NCBI RefSeq assembly: GCF_014645695.1
Contig: NZ_BMMF01000006.1
Location: 195,322-259,321, forward strand
Direction: 5' to 3'
From: Salinarimonas ramus
GTDB lineage: Bacteria; Pseudomonadota; Alphaproteobacteria; Rhizobiales; Beijerinckiaceae
DNA length: 64,000 nucleotides
The first letter of the stretch is position 1; each line of letters opens with the position of its first letter. The notes beneath the pieces were generated by a model. The model was not told the origin of the DNA. It was given only the letters and a program-made list of their open reading frames with translations, and did no database searches. Both the position numbers and the translations under genes were made by a program. Below, one piece after another: positions 7,682 to 17,368 of the stretch.

Positions 7682-9091
7682 ATGAAACGCATGTTCCTCG
7701 CTGCGCTCGTGGGGTCTACCGCCCTCGCGCCCGCAGCTCTCATGGCCCAGACGACGCAGCAGAACCAGCCGCAGGGTCAGCAGCAGCAGATGACGCAGGC
7801 TCAGCAGAGCCAGGGCCAGCAGGGCCGCGTCACGGCCCAGCAGATGCGCGGCCAGCCGGTTCTCGGCGCCAACGGCAACCGCATCGGCACGGTCGACCAG
7901 ATCGTGATCGGTCGCTCCGGCCAGAGCTACGCCGTGGTGCAGGTCCAGGGCGGGCAGAACCGTCTCCTGCCGACGCAGGCGATCGTCCTGCGTGACGGGC
8001 GTCTCTACGTCCAGGACATCACCCGCGAGGAGGTGGCCCAGCTGCGCTCCGCGACGGAGGCCGAGGGCAACCAGTTCCAGGAGGCCGAGAACGAGCAGGT
8101 TCTCGTGCTCGCCATGGAGACCGGCACGCAGGGCGGCCAGCAGCAGACGCAGCAGCAGATGGCCGAGGCCGACGGCGCCGCGATCGTCGTCGAGCGCACC
8201 GCGCCGCGCCTTCGCATCGAGCAGCCCACGCCGCAGGTGATGGTCGATCCGGCCGAGCCCGAGGTGACGGTTCGCCAGCAGAACCCGCAGATCCTGGTGC
8301 GCCAGGCTCCGCCGCGGGTGACGATCGAGCAGCCGCAGCCCGAGATCATCGTGCGCATGCCCGAGCCGCAGGTCGACGTGGCCCAGGGTCAGCCCGAGGT
8401 CATGGTCCGCCAGGGTCGTCCGCAGGTCCAGATCCAGCAGCCCGACCAGCAGGCCGCCGTCGCGGTCGAGCAGTCCCAGGCTCAGGTGACGATCCAGGAC
8501 GACGGCGAGGAGGCTCAGATCGCCACGTCGCAGGGCCGTCCGGAGGTGACCTTCGAACGCACCGGCGAGCCGCAGGTCGAGTTCCTGCAGGCGCAGGGCG
8601 CGCCGACGGTGCGCTACGAGCGGATGCAGACGGCGCAGGCCGATCAGTCCGAGCAGCAGCGCATGCAGGTCGAGACCCAGCAGACCGCCCAGATGGACGG
8701 CGAGATGGATCAGGCCCGCCAGATGCTGATGGAGGAAGGTGAGGTCGAGGCGACGGGCGCCGTGAACGCCCAGACCCGTCCCATCGCGATCTCCGAGCTC
8801 GAGGGCGAGACGGTCTACAACTTTCGCGGCCAGGAGCTCGGCGACGTCGAGCGCATCGTGGCCACGCCGGATGACGACTTCCTCGTCGTCATCGGTGCCG
8901 GCGGCTTCCTCGGCCTCGCCGAGGACACCGTGGCGCTGCCGCTCGATCGTCTCTCCATGCGCGGCGACCAGCTGATGGTCCGCGGCATCACGGAGGCCGA
9001 CATCGAGGGCATGCAGGATTACGAGATGCGTTATCCCGACGCCCAGCCGCTCGGTGCGGACGAGGACGTCGACGTGATCGTCGAGCAGTAA
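7682..9091 (+). CDS. Secreted PRC-barrel protein with central beta repeats
   Basis: An exported 469-aa protein. It has a Sec signal peptide (MKRMFLAALV... cleaved after LMA, about residue 22), a Gln-rich linker, one PRC-barrel (about 50-115, beginning GQPVLGANGNRIGTVDQIVI) and a second near the C terminus (about 370-450, GETVYNFRGQELGDVERI). Between them (about 180-320) short units of the form PxVxVxQxxP repeat with a spacing near 11 residues, suggesting a regular beta structure. Stress-induced PRC-barrel proteins of this kind are common in Rhizobiales. Start 7682 is preferred over 7673 because AAAGG lies 9 bp upstream. Regulation by EcfG is inferred from the promoter. Confidence 0.82.
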   Translation: MKRMFLAALVGSTALAPAALMAQTTQQNQPQGQQQQMTQAQQSQGQQGRVTAQQMRGQPVLGANGNRIGTVDQIVIGRSGQSYAVVQVQGGQNRLLPTQAIVLRDGRLYVQDITREEVAQLRSATEAEGNQFQEAENEQVLVLAMETGTQGGQQQTQQQMAEADGAAIVVERTAPRLRIEQPTPQVMVDPAEPEVTVRQQNPQILVRQAPPRVTIEQPQPEIIVRMPEPQVDVAQGQPEVMVRQGRPQVQIQQPDQQAAVAVEQSQAQVTIQDDGEEAQIATSQGRPEVTFERTGEPQVEFLQAQGAPTVRYERMQTAQADQSEQQRMQVETQQTAQMDGEMDQARQMLMEEGEVEATGAVNAQTRPIAISELEGETVYNFRGQELGDVERIVATPDDDFLVVIGAGGFLGLAEDTVALPLDRLSMRGDQLMVRGITEADIEGMQDYEMRYPDAQPLGADEDVDVIVEQ

Positions 9092-9120
9092 GCCTCGCGT
9101 CACACGCCTTGACGAACGGG

Positions 9121-9152
9121 AGCCGGCGGTCCTTCGGGGCCGCCGGCTTTCC
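9121..9152 (+). terminator. Intrinsic terminator after the PRC-barrel gene
   Basis: A 12-bp stem (9121-9132 with 9137-9148, one G-T pair) capped by TTCG and followed by a short T-rich run, 30 bp past the stop codon. The converging DUF1491 gene ends at 9179. Confidence 0.75.
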
Positions 9153-9178
9153 TCGTTCGTCTGGCGGTCGCGTGCGGA

Positions 9179-9526
9179 TCAGCCCGCGTCGCGGGCCAGC
9201 GGCACGAAGGGGCGCCCCTCCCTGTCCTCGATCTCGACGAGCCAGAGATCGGGGTCGAAGCGGATCTCCTTGATCATGCGCTCCTCTACGTCGAGCGGCG
9301 TCGCGCCTTCGAGGAGCGGGGAGAAGAGGCGCTCGCCGGTCGCCTCCTCGTCCACGAGCGACTGCGGCGCCGGGCCGTAGAGGTCGGCGGTGCCGTCGAG
9401 CCGGTCCACCTTCACGAAGATGGCGCCGGCTTCCGCAGCGCCGCGCCGGCGCAGCATCGCGGGCACGAGCGCGACGCCCGCCTGGCGGATGAGGGCGGAG
9501 ACGACGAAGTCGGACGTCAGGCGCAT
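9179..9526 (-). CDS. DUF1491-family protein
   Basis: A small soluble protein of 115 aa belonging to DUF1491, conserved in alphaproteobacteria. The signature MRLTSDFVVSALIRQ at the start and the stretch GAIFVKVDRLDGTADLYGPA (residues 34-53) are characteristic. Function is not established. It is the last gene of a minus-strand group with the peptidoglycan-binding protein and the PAS histidine kinase, 51 bp after the former. Confidence 0.85.
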   Translation of the reverse strand: MRLTSDFVVSALIRQAGVALVPAMLRRRGAAEAGAIFVKVDRLDGTADLYGPAPQSLVDEEATGERLFSPLLEGATPLDVEERMIKEIRFDPDLWLVEIEDREGRPFVPLARDAG

Positions 9527-9577
9527 GATACGTCTCCGCGCGCGGGCGGCCCCCGCGGGCGGCGGGCCGGCGGCGGC

Positions 9578-10276
9578 TCAGTCGATGGGAACGCCGGAGC
9601 GCACTGCCAGGAGGCGCAGGGTAACGAGATCGAGCTCGCCCGTCACCGGCAGGCCTTCGCTGCGCTCGAACGCCTCGATCCCGGCACGCGTCGCGGGGCC
9701 GACGAGGCCGTCCACGCTCATCGGGCCGTGACCGAGCGCGACGAGCGCCTCCTGCACGGCCATGATGCGCGGATCGGGCTCGGGCAGGCTCACCGAGGCG
9801 GTGGTCGCGGCCGCGTTCTCGCGGATGAGCGCGCCGATGGGGTCGCCGTCCTCCAGAAGCGTCGGGGCCGGCGGCGGCGCGGGCGGTGCGAGCCGCGTCG
9901 TCGCGGTCTCGGCGGGACCGCGGGCCGGCGGCAGCGGCGCGGGCCCCAGATCGACGGTGAGGCCGGAAGGCAGGCTCGCCTGTGGCGCGGGCGCGGGGCG
10001 CGCGGCCACGATCGGCGCCGGCACGGGCACCGGCTGCGGCGCCGCGACGATCGCCGGGTCCGCGAAGAGCGGCGCGGGGTGGCGCGCCGTCTGGAAGGCC
10101 AGCGCGTTCAGGGCGATGTAGCCCGCCGCCGAGGCGAATAGCGCCCCCACGACGAGCCGACCCGGGCGCGCGAAGAGCTGGCGCACCGTCGCCGCGAAGG
10201 GCGAGGGCGGCGTCGGCGCGCGCCGCCGCACGGGCGCGCTCCTCAGTGTGGTGTCGCGTCCGGAACGGGCCGCCAT
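9578..10276 (-). CDS. Membrane-anchored peptidoglycan-binding-domain protein
   Basis: A 232-aa protein: a short basic cytoplasmic N terminus, one membrane helix (about residues 37-60), a long Pro/Ala-rich periplasmic linker, and a C-terminal PG_binding_1-type domain (about 160-225, IMAVQEALVALGHGPMSVDGLVGPATRAGI... seen in parts). It probably tethers the inner membrane to the cell wall. The start could be the ATG at 10276 or a GTG at 10288; either overlaps or abuts the kinase stop at 10281, so translation is probably coupled to the histidine kinase. Confidence 0.78.
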   Translation of the reverse strand: MAARSGRDTTLRSAPVRRRAPTPPSPFAATVRQLFARPGRLVVGALFASAAGYIALNALAFQTARHPAPLFADPAIVAAPQPVPVPAPIVAARPAPAPQASLPSGLTVDLGPAPLPPARGPAETATTRLAPPAPPPAPTLLEDGDPIGALIRENAAATTASVSLPEPDPRIMAVQEALVALGHGPMSVDGLVGPATRAGIEAFERSEGLPVTGELDLVTLRLLAVRSGVPID

Positions 10277-10280
10277 GACC

Positions 10281-12161
<1,881 letters not shown>

Positions 12162-12409
12162 GTCCGCCTCTCACGGCGCGTGGCGCGCCGCTCCCTGTCC
12201 TCGTTGCCGGGGACTGTCGCAGCCGCCGCTTAAACGAAACCTAAGGCGAACGGACCCGAGGTCGTCCCGCAGGGCGGTATGGCCAACGCATGGTTAACGT
12301 GGGGGCGGGGCGGTACGTCCCGTTCACCATGTCCGCGGACACGCGGCGGCGGGAAACGCTCCCTTCACGGGCGCTCGCGCATGGGAGGGCGGACGAGGTC
12401 GAGACAGCC

Positions 12410-12688
12410 ATGCCGCTCCTGCGCATCCTCGCCGCGATCGCGGTGATCTTCTGGTTCTCGCCCCTGCGCGAGGGGGCGGGTCCTGCCTCCGAGCCCGAGG
12501 CGCCGACGCCCGGCGACGTCGCCGCGCGACCGCTCCCGGAGCTCGACCGCGCCTCGCTCGCGGCGCTGCTCGCGGCCGCGGAGGGCGAGAGCGAACGCGC
12601 CCGCGCGCTCTGGTCGAGCCTGCCCGAGGACGCACGCGCCGCGCTCGCGCAGCGAATCGGCGAAGAGCTGGCCGAATCGGCGCGATGA
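12410..12688 (+). CDS. Small single-pass membrane protein, unknown
   Basis: A 92-aa hypothetical protein, divergent from the PAS kinase. It opens with a hydrophobic helix (MPLLRILAAIAVIFWFSPL), followed by an acidic, alanine-rich helical tail. I do not recognise a family. Starts at 12290 or 12329 are in frame, but 12410 puts the membrane segment at the N terminus, as expected for an anchor or signal. Confidence 0.55.
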   Translation: MPLLRILAAIAVIFWFSPLREGAGPASEPEAPTPGDVAARPLPELDRASLAALLAAAEGESERARALWSSLPEDARAALAQRIGEELAESAR

Positions 12689-12777
12689 GGCCGCGGATGG
12701 CCCGCAGAGGCTCTTGATTCCCGGAAATTGCTGAGATAGCGTCCCTTCCGCCGAGACGAAGAGGCTCGCGCGGCCCT

Positions 12778-12879
12778 AAAAAAACGGGCCGCGAGTGCGG
12801 CCCGAAGTCTAGGGAGGAAACGCCCAAGAAGGGAGCCCGCATCCGGGCTACGTGGAGCTGCATAACGGCAACGCCACGT
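12778..12879 (-). ncRNA. Alpha-r8/MmgR (suhB)-like small RNA, copy 1
   Basis: Read on the minus strand this is a roughly 100-nt transcript. It has a 5' hairpin (12851-12878, CGTGG...CCACG), a single-stranded core containing GGGCGTTTCCTCCCTAGAC, and a terminator hairpin (12785-12804, CGGGCCGC/GCGGCCCG) with seven Ts. The TTTCCTCCCT motif plus the GGGCC terminator is the hallmark of the alpha-r8 family (MmgR in Sinorhizobium, suhB RNA in Rfam). MmgR is known to limit polyhydroxybutyrate accumulation when nitrogen is short; whether this copy does so is unknown. The CCTCCC core can pair with Shine-Dalgarno sequences. Confidence 0.8.
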
Positions 12880-12884
12880 TTTGA

Positions 12885-12913
12885 ATGGTAGCTCATGCCC
12901 ATTCCCGCGGCAA
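12885..12913 (-). promoter_or_regulatory. Sigma-70-type promoter of sRNA copy 1
   Basis: On the minus strand TTGCCG (12908-12913), a 17-bp spacer and TACCAT (12885-12890); the predicted start is an A near 12879, just ahead of the 5' hairpin of the small RNA. Confidence 0.6.
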
Positions 12914-12917
12914 GTGG

Positions 12918-12944
12918 GGCGCTGGTGAAAACGTCACCAGCGCC
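12918..12944. repeat. 11-bp perfect inverted repeat upstream of the sRNA promoter
   Basis: GGCGCTGGTGA, a 5-base loop AAACG, then TCACCAGCGCC. It lies directly behind the -35 of the small RNA and ahead of the thiamine riboswitch, with no T-run on either side. It could be an operator or a hairpin at the start of an upstream transcript. It is not repeated upstream of the second sRNA. Confidence 0.6.
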
Positions 12945-13049
12945 GCTTCGTGCTGCTTGATCGATTCAAGCTGTTGCGAGATTGCATCACTTTTGGGCAG
13001 CCCGCCGCCCCGCTTGCTTCGCCGGCTGCGCTCGTCTAGACCCGAGACG

Positions 13050-13138
13050 TCTCACGGGGTGCTCCATCTGGGAGCTGAGAGGCGCCGACGCGCCAACCCG
13101 TCGAACCTGATCCGGGTCGTGCCGGCGTAGGGATGAGC
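13050..13138 (+). promoter_or_regulatory. TPP (thi-box) riboswitch
   Basis: The conserved elements occur in order: ACGGGGTGCT, GGGAGCTGAGAG, ACCCGTCGAACCTGATCCGG and GCCGGCGTAGGGA, closed by a CTCA/TGAG P1 helix (13051-13054 with 13134-13137). It senses thiamine pyrophosphate and, in proteobacteria, usually blocks translation or causes termination when bound. The thiB start is 72 bp downstream, with a GC-rich hairpin between, consistent with control of thiBPQ uptake. Confidence 0.95.
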
Positions 13139-13210
13139 GACGATGGCCGCGCAGCGCGGCGTCCCCCCGCACATTTCTCGAGAGCGGCCCGGCACTCAAC
13201 GGAGCCGCCG

Positions 13211-14227
13211 ATGCGAAACGCGTATCCTCTCGCCCTCGCCGCCCTCTTCGGGGCCGCCCTCCTCCCCGCTCCCCCGGCGGCGGCGCAGGAGCGCCCGACG
13301 CTCACCGTCTACACCTATTCCTCCTTCGTCGGCCGCTACGGGCCGGGCGAGGCGATCGCCGAGCGCTTCGAGGCCTCCTGCGGCTGCGATCTCGAATGGG
13401 TCACCGCCGACGACGCGGGCTCGCTGCTGGGCCGCCTGCGGCTCGAGGGCGAGAGCACGACCGCCGACGTCGTGCTCGGCCACGACATGAACCTCGCCGG
13501 CGAGGCGCGCGACCTCGGCCTGTTCGCCCCCCACGGTGTCGAGACGGGCGAGCTCGACATGCCCGTCGCCTGGGACGACGAGACCTTCCTGCCCTACGAT
13601 TGGGGCTACCTCGCCTTCGTCTACGACACGACGCGCCTCGATAGCCCGCCGGAGAGCCTGGAGGCGCTCTTCACGGATGCGGCGGGGCCGAGCGTGGTTC
13701 TGCAGGATCCGCGCACCAGCGCGCCGGGCTTCGGCCTGCTGCTCTGGTCGAGCGCGGTCTTCGGGGAGGGCATGGCGGACGCCTGGGAGGCGCTGACGCC
13801 GCGGGTCGTGACCTTCACCACCGGCTGGTCCGAAGCCTACGGCCTCTTCCTGGAGGGCGAGGCGGACATGGTGCTCTCCTATTCCACCTCCCCCGCCTAC
13901 CACCGCGCGGTGGAGGACGAGACCCGCTACGAAGCCGCCCGCTTCGCCGAGGGGCATTACCTCCACGTCGAGATCGCCGGCATGACGACGACGACGGACG
14001 TGCCCGATCTCGCCCGCGACTTCCTCGCCTTCATGCTGGAGGAGGACTTCCAGTCCCTCATCCCCGAGGGGAACTGGATGTATCCGGCGAACCTGCCGTC
14101 GAGCGGGCTGCCGGAGAGCTTCGAGGGCCTCATCGAGCCCGGCGAGGCCTTCCTGTTCGACGCCGAGCGCGTCTCCGCCGAGCGGCGGGCGCTCATCGAC
14201 ACCTGGCTCGAGGCGACGACGCGGTGA
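13211..14227 (+). CDS. thiB: Thiamine ABC transporter substrate-binding protein
   Basis: Periplasmic binding protein (338 aa) that captures thiamine and its phosphates for the ThiPQ importer. It has a Sec signal peptide (cleavage near AAA-QE, about residue 25), followed by LTVYTYSSFVGRYGPG, the typical opening of ThiB, and the YDWGYLAFVYD and SPAYHRA binding-cleft segments. Start 13211 has GGAG 7 bp upstream; the longer frame from 13133 begins inside the riboswitch. Its stop overlaps the thiP start by 4 bp. The TPP riboswitch upstream fixes the role. Confidence 0.95.
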   Translation: MRNAYPLALAALFGAALLPAPPAAAQERPTLTVYTYSSFVGRYGPGEAIAERFEASCGCDLEWVTADDAGSLLGRLRLEGESTTADVVLGHDMNLAGEARDLGLFAPHGVETGELDMPVAWDDETFLPYDWGYLAFVYDTTRLDSPPESLEALFTDAAGPSVVLQDPRTSAPGFGLLLWSSAVFGEGMADAWEALTPRVVTFTTGWSEAYGLFLEGEADMVLSYSTSPAYHRAVEDETRYEAARFAEGHYLHVEIAGMTTTTDVPDLARDFLAFMLEEDFQSLIPEGNWMYPANLPSSGLPESFEGLIEPGEAFLFDAERVSAERRALIDTWLEATTR

Positions 14228-15810
14228 CGCGCCTCGCGGGTGTGCGCGCCCCGCATCCGGGGGCGCTCGTCGCCCTCGCGCTCGCGGGGCTCGCGGCGCT
14301 CGCCTTCGGCGCGCTTCTCGAGGCGGCGCAGGGACGCGCGGCGACGCTCGCGCTCGACGCCTATCTGCGCCGCGTCCTCGTCTTCTCGCTGACGCAAGCC
14401 GCGCTCTCGACGGTGCTCTCGCTCGTGCTCGGGGCGGCTCTCGCGCTCGCGCTCGCGCGGCGACGCTTCGTCGGGCGCGACCTCGTCCTCGCGGCGCTCG
14501 GCGCGGCGGCGGTGATGCCGGCGATCGTCGTCGTCTTCAGCGTGGTGGCGGTGTGGGGCCGCTCCGGCTGGATCGCATCGGCAATGGACGCGCTCGGCCT
14601 CGCGAGCCGTCCGGACCCGTTCGGCTGGCCCGGCATCCTCCTCGCCCACGTCTTCCTCAACGCGAGCTTCGCCGCGCGCATCTTCCTCGACGCGCTGGCG
14701 CGGGCGCCCGCCGAGCATTGGCGGCTCGCGGCGATCCTCGGCTTCTCGCCGCGCGCGACCTTCGCGCATCTCGACTGGCCGATTCTCAGGAGCGAGCTGC
14801 CGGGTCTCGCCGGCCTCGTCTTCCTCCTGTGCTTCACGAGCTTCGCCATCGTGCTGACGCTCGGCGGCGGGCCGGGAAAGGCGACGCTCGAGGTCGCGAT
14901 CTTCTCCGCGCTGCGGGTCGAGCTCGACTTCGCCCGCGCGGCGATGCTCGCCGGGCTGCAGCTCGCCATCTGCCTGTCGCTGACGCTTCTCCTGCACTGG
15001 GCCGTGACGAAGGCGCCGGTCGCGCCGACCGAGCGCCTGCCCGCCGCCCGCCCGGACGCCGCCGATCCGCGCCTGCGCATCCTCGACGGCATGGTGCTCG
15101 CGATCGCGGGCGCGCTGATCGCGCCGCTCCTCCTCGCGACGCTGGAGGGCGTTCTCGCGCTCCCGCGTATCCTCGACGCCGACCTCGCCGACGCTGCCGC
15201 GACGAGCCTCGTCGTCGCCCTCGTCTCCGCCGGCCTCGCGTGCGCCATGGCGATCGCGCTCGCGGGCGCGGCGCAGGCGGCGCAGGCGCGACGCCGAACG
15301 CGTCTCGCCGCCGCCTACGACGTGCTGCCGGCCCTCGTGCTGGCCGTGCCGCCCTTCGCGCTCACAGCGGGGCTCTTCCTGGCGCTGCGCGGCCACGTCT
15401 CGCCGGCGCAGGCGGGCTTCCTGCTGCTCCCCCTCGTCAACGCCATCGGCGCGCTGCCCTTCGCCTATCGTTTCCTCGCACCGGCGCTGGCGACGAGCGC
15501 GGAGCGGCACGGCCGCGTCTGCGCGCTGCTGGGCCTCACGGGCTGGCGACGTCTCGTCGTCGTCGACTGGCCGATGGCGCGGCGCCCGCTCGCCGGCGCC
15601 TTCGCGGTGGCGGCGGCGCTCTCCTTCGGCGATTTCGGCATCGTCGCGCTCTTCGGCGGGGGCGAATTGCGCACGCTGCCCTACCTGCTCTACGAGCGGC
15701 TCGGGTCCTATCGCCTGGACGAGGCGGCCGCGATCGGGCTCCTCCTCGTGGCTGCCGCCTTCGCCCTCTCCGCCCTCGCGACCCGGATGGCCGATGCTGA
15801 TCGTCGATGA
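14224..15810 (+). CDS. thiP: Thiamine ABC transporter permease
   Basis: Inner-membrane permease of 528 aa with about 12 hydrophobic helices in two homologous halves, each with a BPD_transp_1 signature loop (EHWRLAAILGFSPRATFAHL in the first half and GRVCALLGLTGWRRLVVVDW in the second). The duplicated organisation is that of ThiP. It begins at a GTG overlapping the thiB stop (GTGA) and its 3' end overlaps thiQ by 17 bp, so all three are co-translated under the TPP riboswitch. Confidence 0.94.
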   Translation: MTRLAGVRAPHPGALVALALAGLAALAFGALLEAAQGRAATLALDAYLRRVLVFSLTQAALSTVLSLVLGAALALALARRRFVGRDLVLAALGAAAVMPAIVVVFSVVAVWGRSGWIASAMDALGLASRPDPFGWPGILLAHVFLNASFAARIFLDALARAPAEHWRLAAILGFSPRATFAHLDWPILRSELPGLAGLVFLLCFTSFAIVLTLGGGPGKATLEVAIFSALRVELDFARAAMLAGLQLAICLSLTLLLHWAVTKAPVAPTERLPAARPDAADPRLRILDGMVLAIAGALIAPLLLATLEGVLALPRILDADLADAAATSLVVALVSAGLACAMAIALAGAAQAAQARRRTRLAAAYDVLPALVLAVPPFALTAGLFLALRGHVSPAQAGFLLLPLVNAIGALPFAYRFLAPALATSAERHGRVCALLGLTGWRRLVVVDWPMARRPLAGAFAVAAALSFGDFGIVALFGGGELRTLPYLLYERLGSYRLDEAAAIGLLLVAAAFALSALATRMADADRR

Positions 15811-16510
15811 ATGCCGTCTCCTGTGGCCGGACTTCGAGGCGCGCTACAGCCTGCGCGCCGAGACGGGCGCGCTCGTCGCCATCGTCGGGCCGTCGGGCGG
15901 GGGCAAGACGACGCTCCTCTCGATGATCGCCGGCTTCGAGACGCCGCTCTCCGGGCGTATGTCGTTCGCCGGTCGCGATCTCCTCCCCCTCGCTCCGGCC
16001 GAGCGCCCGGTGGCGATGATGTTCCAGGACAACAACCTCTTCCCCCATCTCAATGCGGCGCAGAACGTCGGGCTCGGCATCCGCCCCTCGCTGCGTCTCG
16101 ACGAGGCCGAGCGCGCCCGTGTCGCCGAGGCGCTGGCGGCGGTGGATCTCGACGGATACGGCGCGCGACGTCCGGGCGAGCTCTCCGGCGGCCAGCGACA
16201 ACGCGTTGCGCTCGCCCGCGCGCTCGTCTCGAAGAAGCCGCTCCTTCTCCTCGACGAGCCCTTCGGCGCCCTCGATCCGGGGCTGAGGCGCGAGATGATC
16301 GCCATCGTCGACGACCTGCGCCGCGCCCGCGGCATCACCGTCCTGATCACGATCCACACGCCCGAGGACGTGCTCGATCGTGCCGCCAGCCTCGCTTTCG
16401 TGGCGCAGGGCCGCGTCCTCGTGCAGGATGCGCCGCGGCGCGCGCTCGATCCGGCGCGCGATCCCGCGATCGCCGCCTTCGTCGGTCACGCCGTGCCCGC
16501 GGGAACGTGA
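15794..16510 (+). CDS. thiQ: Thiamine ABC transporter ATP-binding protein
   Basis: ATPase (238 aa) for thiamine import. Walker A GPSGGGKTT (about residues 33-41), Q-loop MFQDNNLFPHLNAAQNVGLG, signature LSGGQRQRVALARAL, Walker B LLLLDEPFGALDP and the switch His in TIHTPED are complete. The NNLFPHL Q-loop is typical of ThiQ. It is the last gene of thiBPQ, starting inside thiP. Confidence 0.94.
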   Translation: MLIVDECRLLWPDFEARYSLRAETGALVAIVGPSGGGKTTLLSMIAGFETPLSGRMSFAGRDLLPLAPAERPVAMMFQDNNLFPHLNAAQNVGLGIRPSLRLDEAERARVAEALAAVDLDGYGARRPGELSGGQRQRVALARALVSKKPLLLLDEPFGALDPGLRREMIAIVDDLRRARGITVLITIHTPEDVLDRAASLAFVAQGRVLVQDAPRRALDPARDPAIAAFVGHAVPAGT

Positions 16511-16585
16511 GCACGGCGTGATCGCCTCCCGCGTTACGATCCCGATCTCGGCGCGAAGAAGCGGCGACAACGGGAGAAGAGACCG

Positions 16586-17356
16586 ATGACCGCCATGCAG
16601 GACACGAACGACGATCGCGTCGGCGCCGCCGCCTCCGAGACCACGAAGGCGCGAAGCCCGCTCAGGCGCTTTGGTCCCCTCGTCGGGCTCGCCGCAATGA
16701 TCGCCGCCGCCTTCGCGCTGGGCCTCGACGAGTACATCTCCTTCGAGACGCTGCGCGCCAATTCCGAGCGCCTGCAGGACTTCGTCGCGCAGAGCTTCGT
16801 CGTCGCGGCGCTCGCCTACGTCGCGCTCTACGCGATCGTGGTGGCGGCCTCGCTGCCCGGCGGCGCGGTGCTGACGATGACGGGCGGCTTCCTCTTCGGC
16901 GTCTTCGCCGGCACCGCCTTCGCGGTGGTGGGCGCGACCATCGGCGCGACGGGCATCTTCCTCATCGCCAAGACCGCGCTCGGCGACACGCTGCGCGAAA
17001 AGGCCGGCGGCGCGGTGTCGCGGATGGCGGAGGGCTTCCGCAAGGACGCGTTCAGCTACCTGCTCTTCCTGCGCCTCGTCCCGGCCTTCCCGTTCTTCGT
17101 CGTCAACCTCGCGCCCGCCTTCCTGGGCGTCGGCCTGCGCACCTACGTCACGGCGACCTTCGTCGGCATCATCCCCGGCGCCTTCGTCTTCGCGTCCGTC
17201 GGCGCGGGCTTCGAGAGCGTCATCGCCCAGGGCGGAGAGCTCTCCGCCTCGGGCGTGCTGACGCCCCAGGTGATCACGGCTCTCGTCGGCCTCGCCGTGC
17301 TGGCGCTGATCCCGGTGATCGTGCGGCGCGTGCGCGAGGGGAAGGGGCGCGGGTGA
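16586..17356 (+). CDS. TVP38/TMEM64-family (DedA-like) membrane protein
   Basis: A 256-aa integral inner-membrane protein of the SNARE-associated/VTT family. Its GGxL core, SLPGGAVLTMTGGFLFGVFAGT, and the following FLRLVPAFPFFVVNLAPA are diagnostic; about five to six helices run from residue 30 to 250. Members of the wider family move lipids across membranes; the cargo here is unknown. It is 75 bp after thiQ with its own start (GGAGAAGAGACCG upstream), so it may be independent. It converges on trmFO. Confidence 0.88.
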   Translation: MTAMQDTNDDRVGAAASETTKARSPLRRFGPLVGLAAMIAAAFALGLDEYISFETLRANSERLQDFVAQSFVVAALAYVALYAIVVAASLPGGAVLTMTGGFLFGVFAGTAFAVVGATIGATGIFLIAKTALGDTLREKAGGAVSRMAEGFRKDAFSYLLFLRLVPAFPFFVVNLAPAFLGVGLRTYVTATFVGIIPGAFVFASVGAGFESVIAQGGELSASGVLTPQVITALVGLAVLALIPVIVRRVREGKGRG

Positions 17357-17368
17357 GCGTCGGCGGCC

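Noticed and set aside
12230..12244. TTAA-N7-CTAA as a CtrA site near the PAS kinase
   Set aside because: One half-site is degenerate and its position relative to either flanking promoter is unclear.
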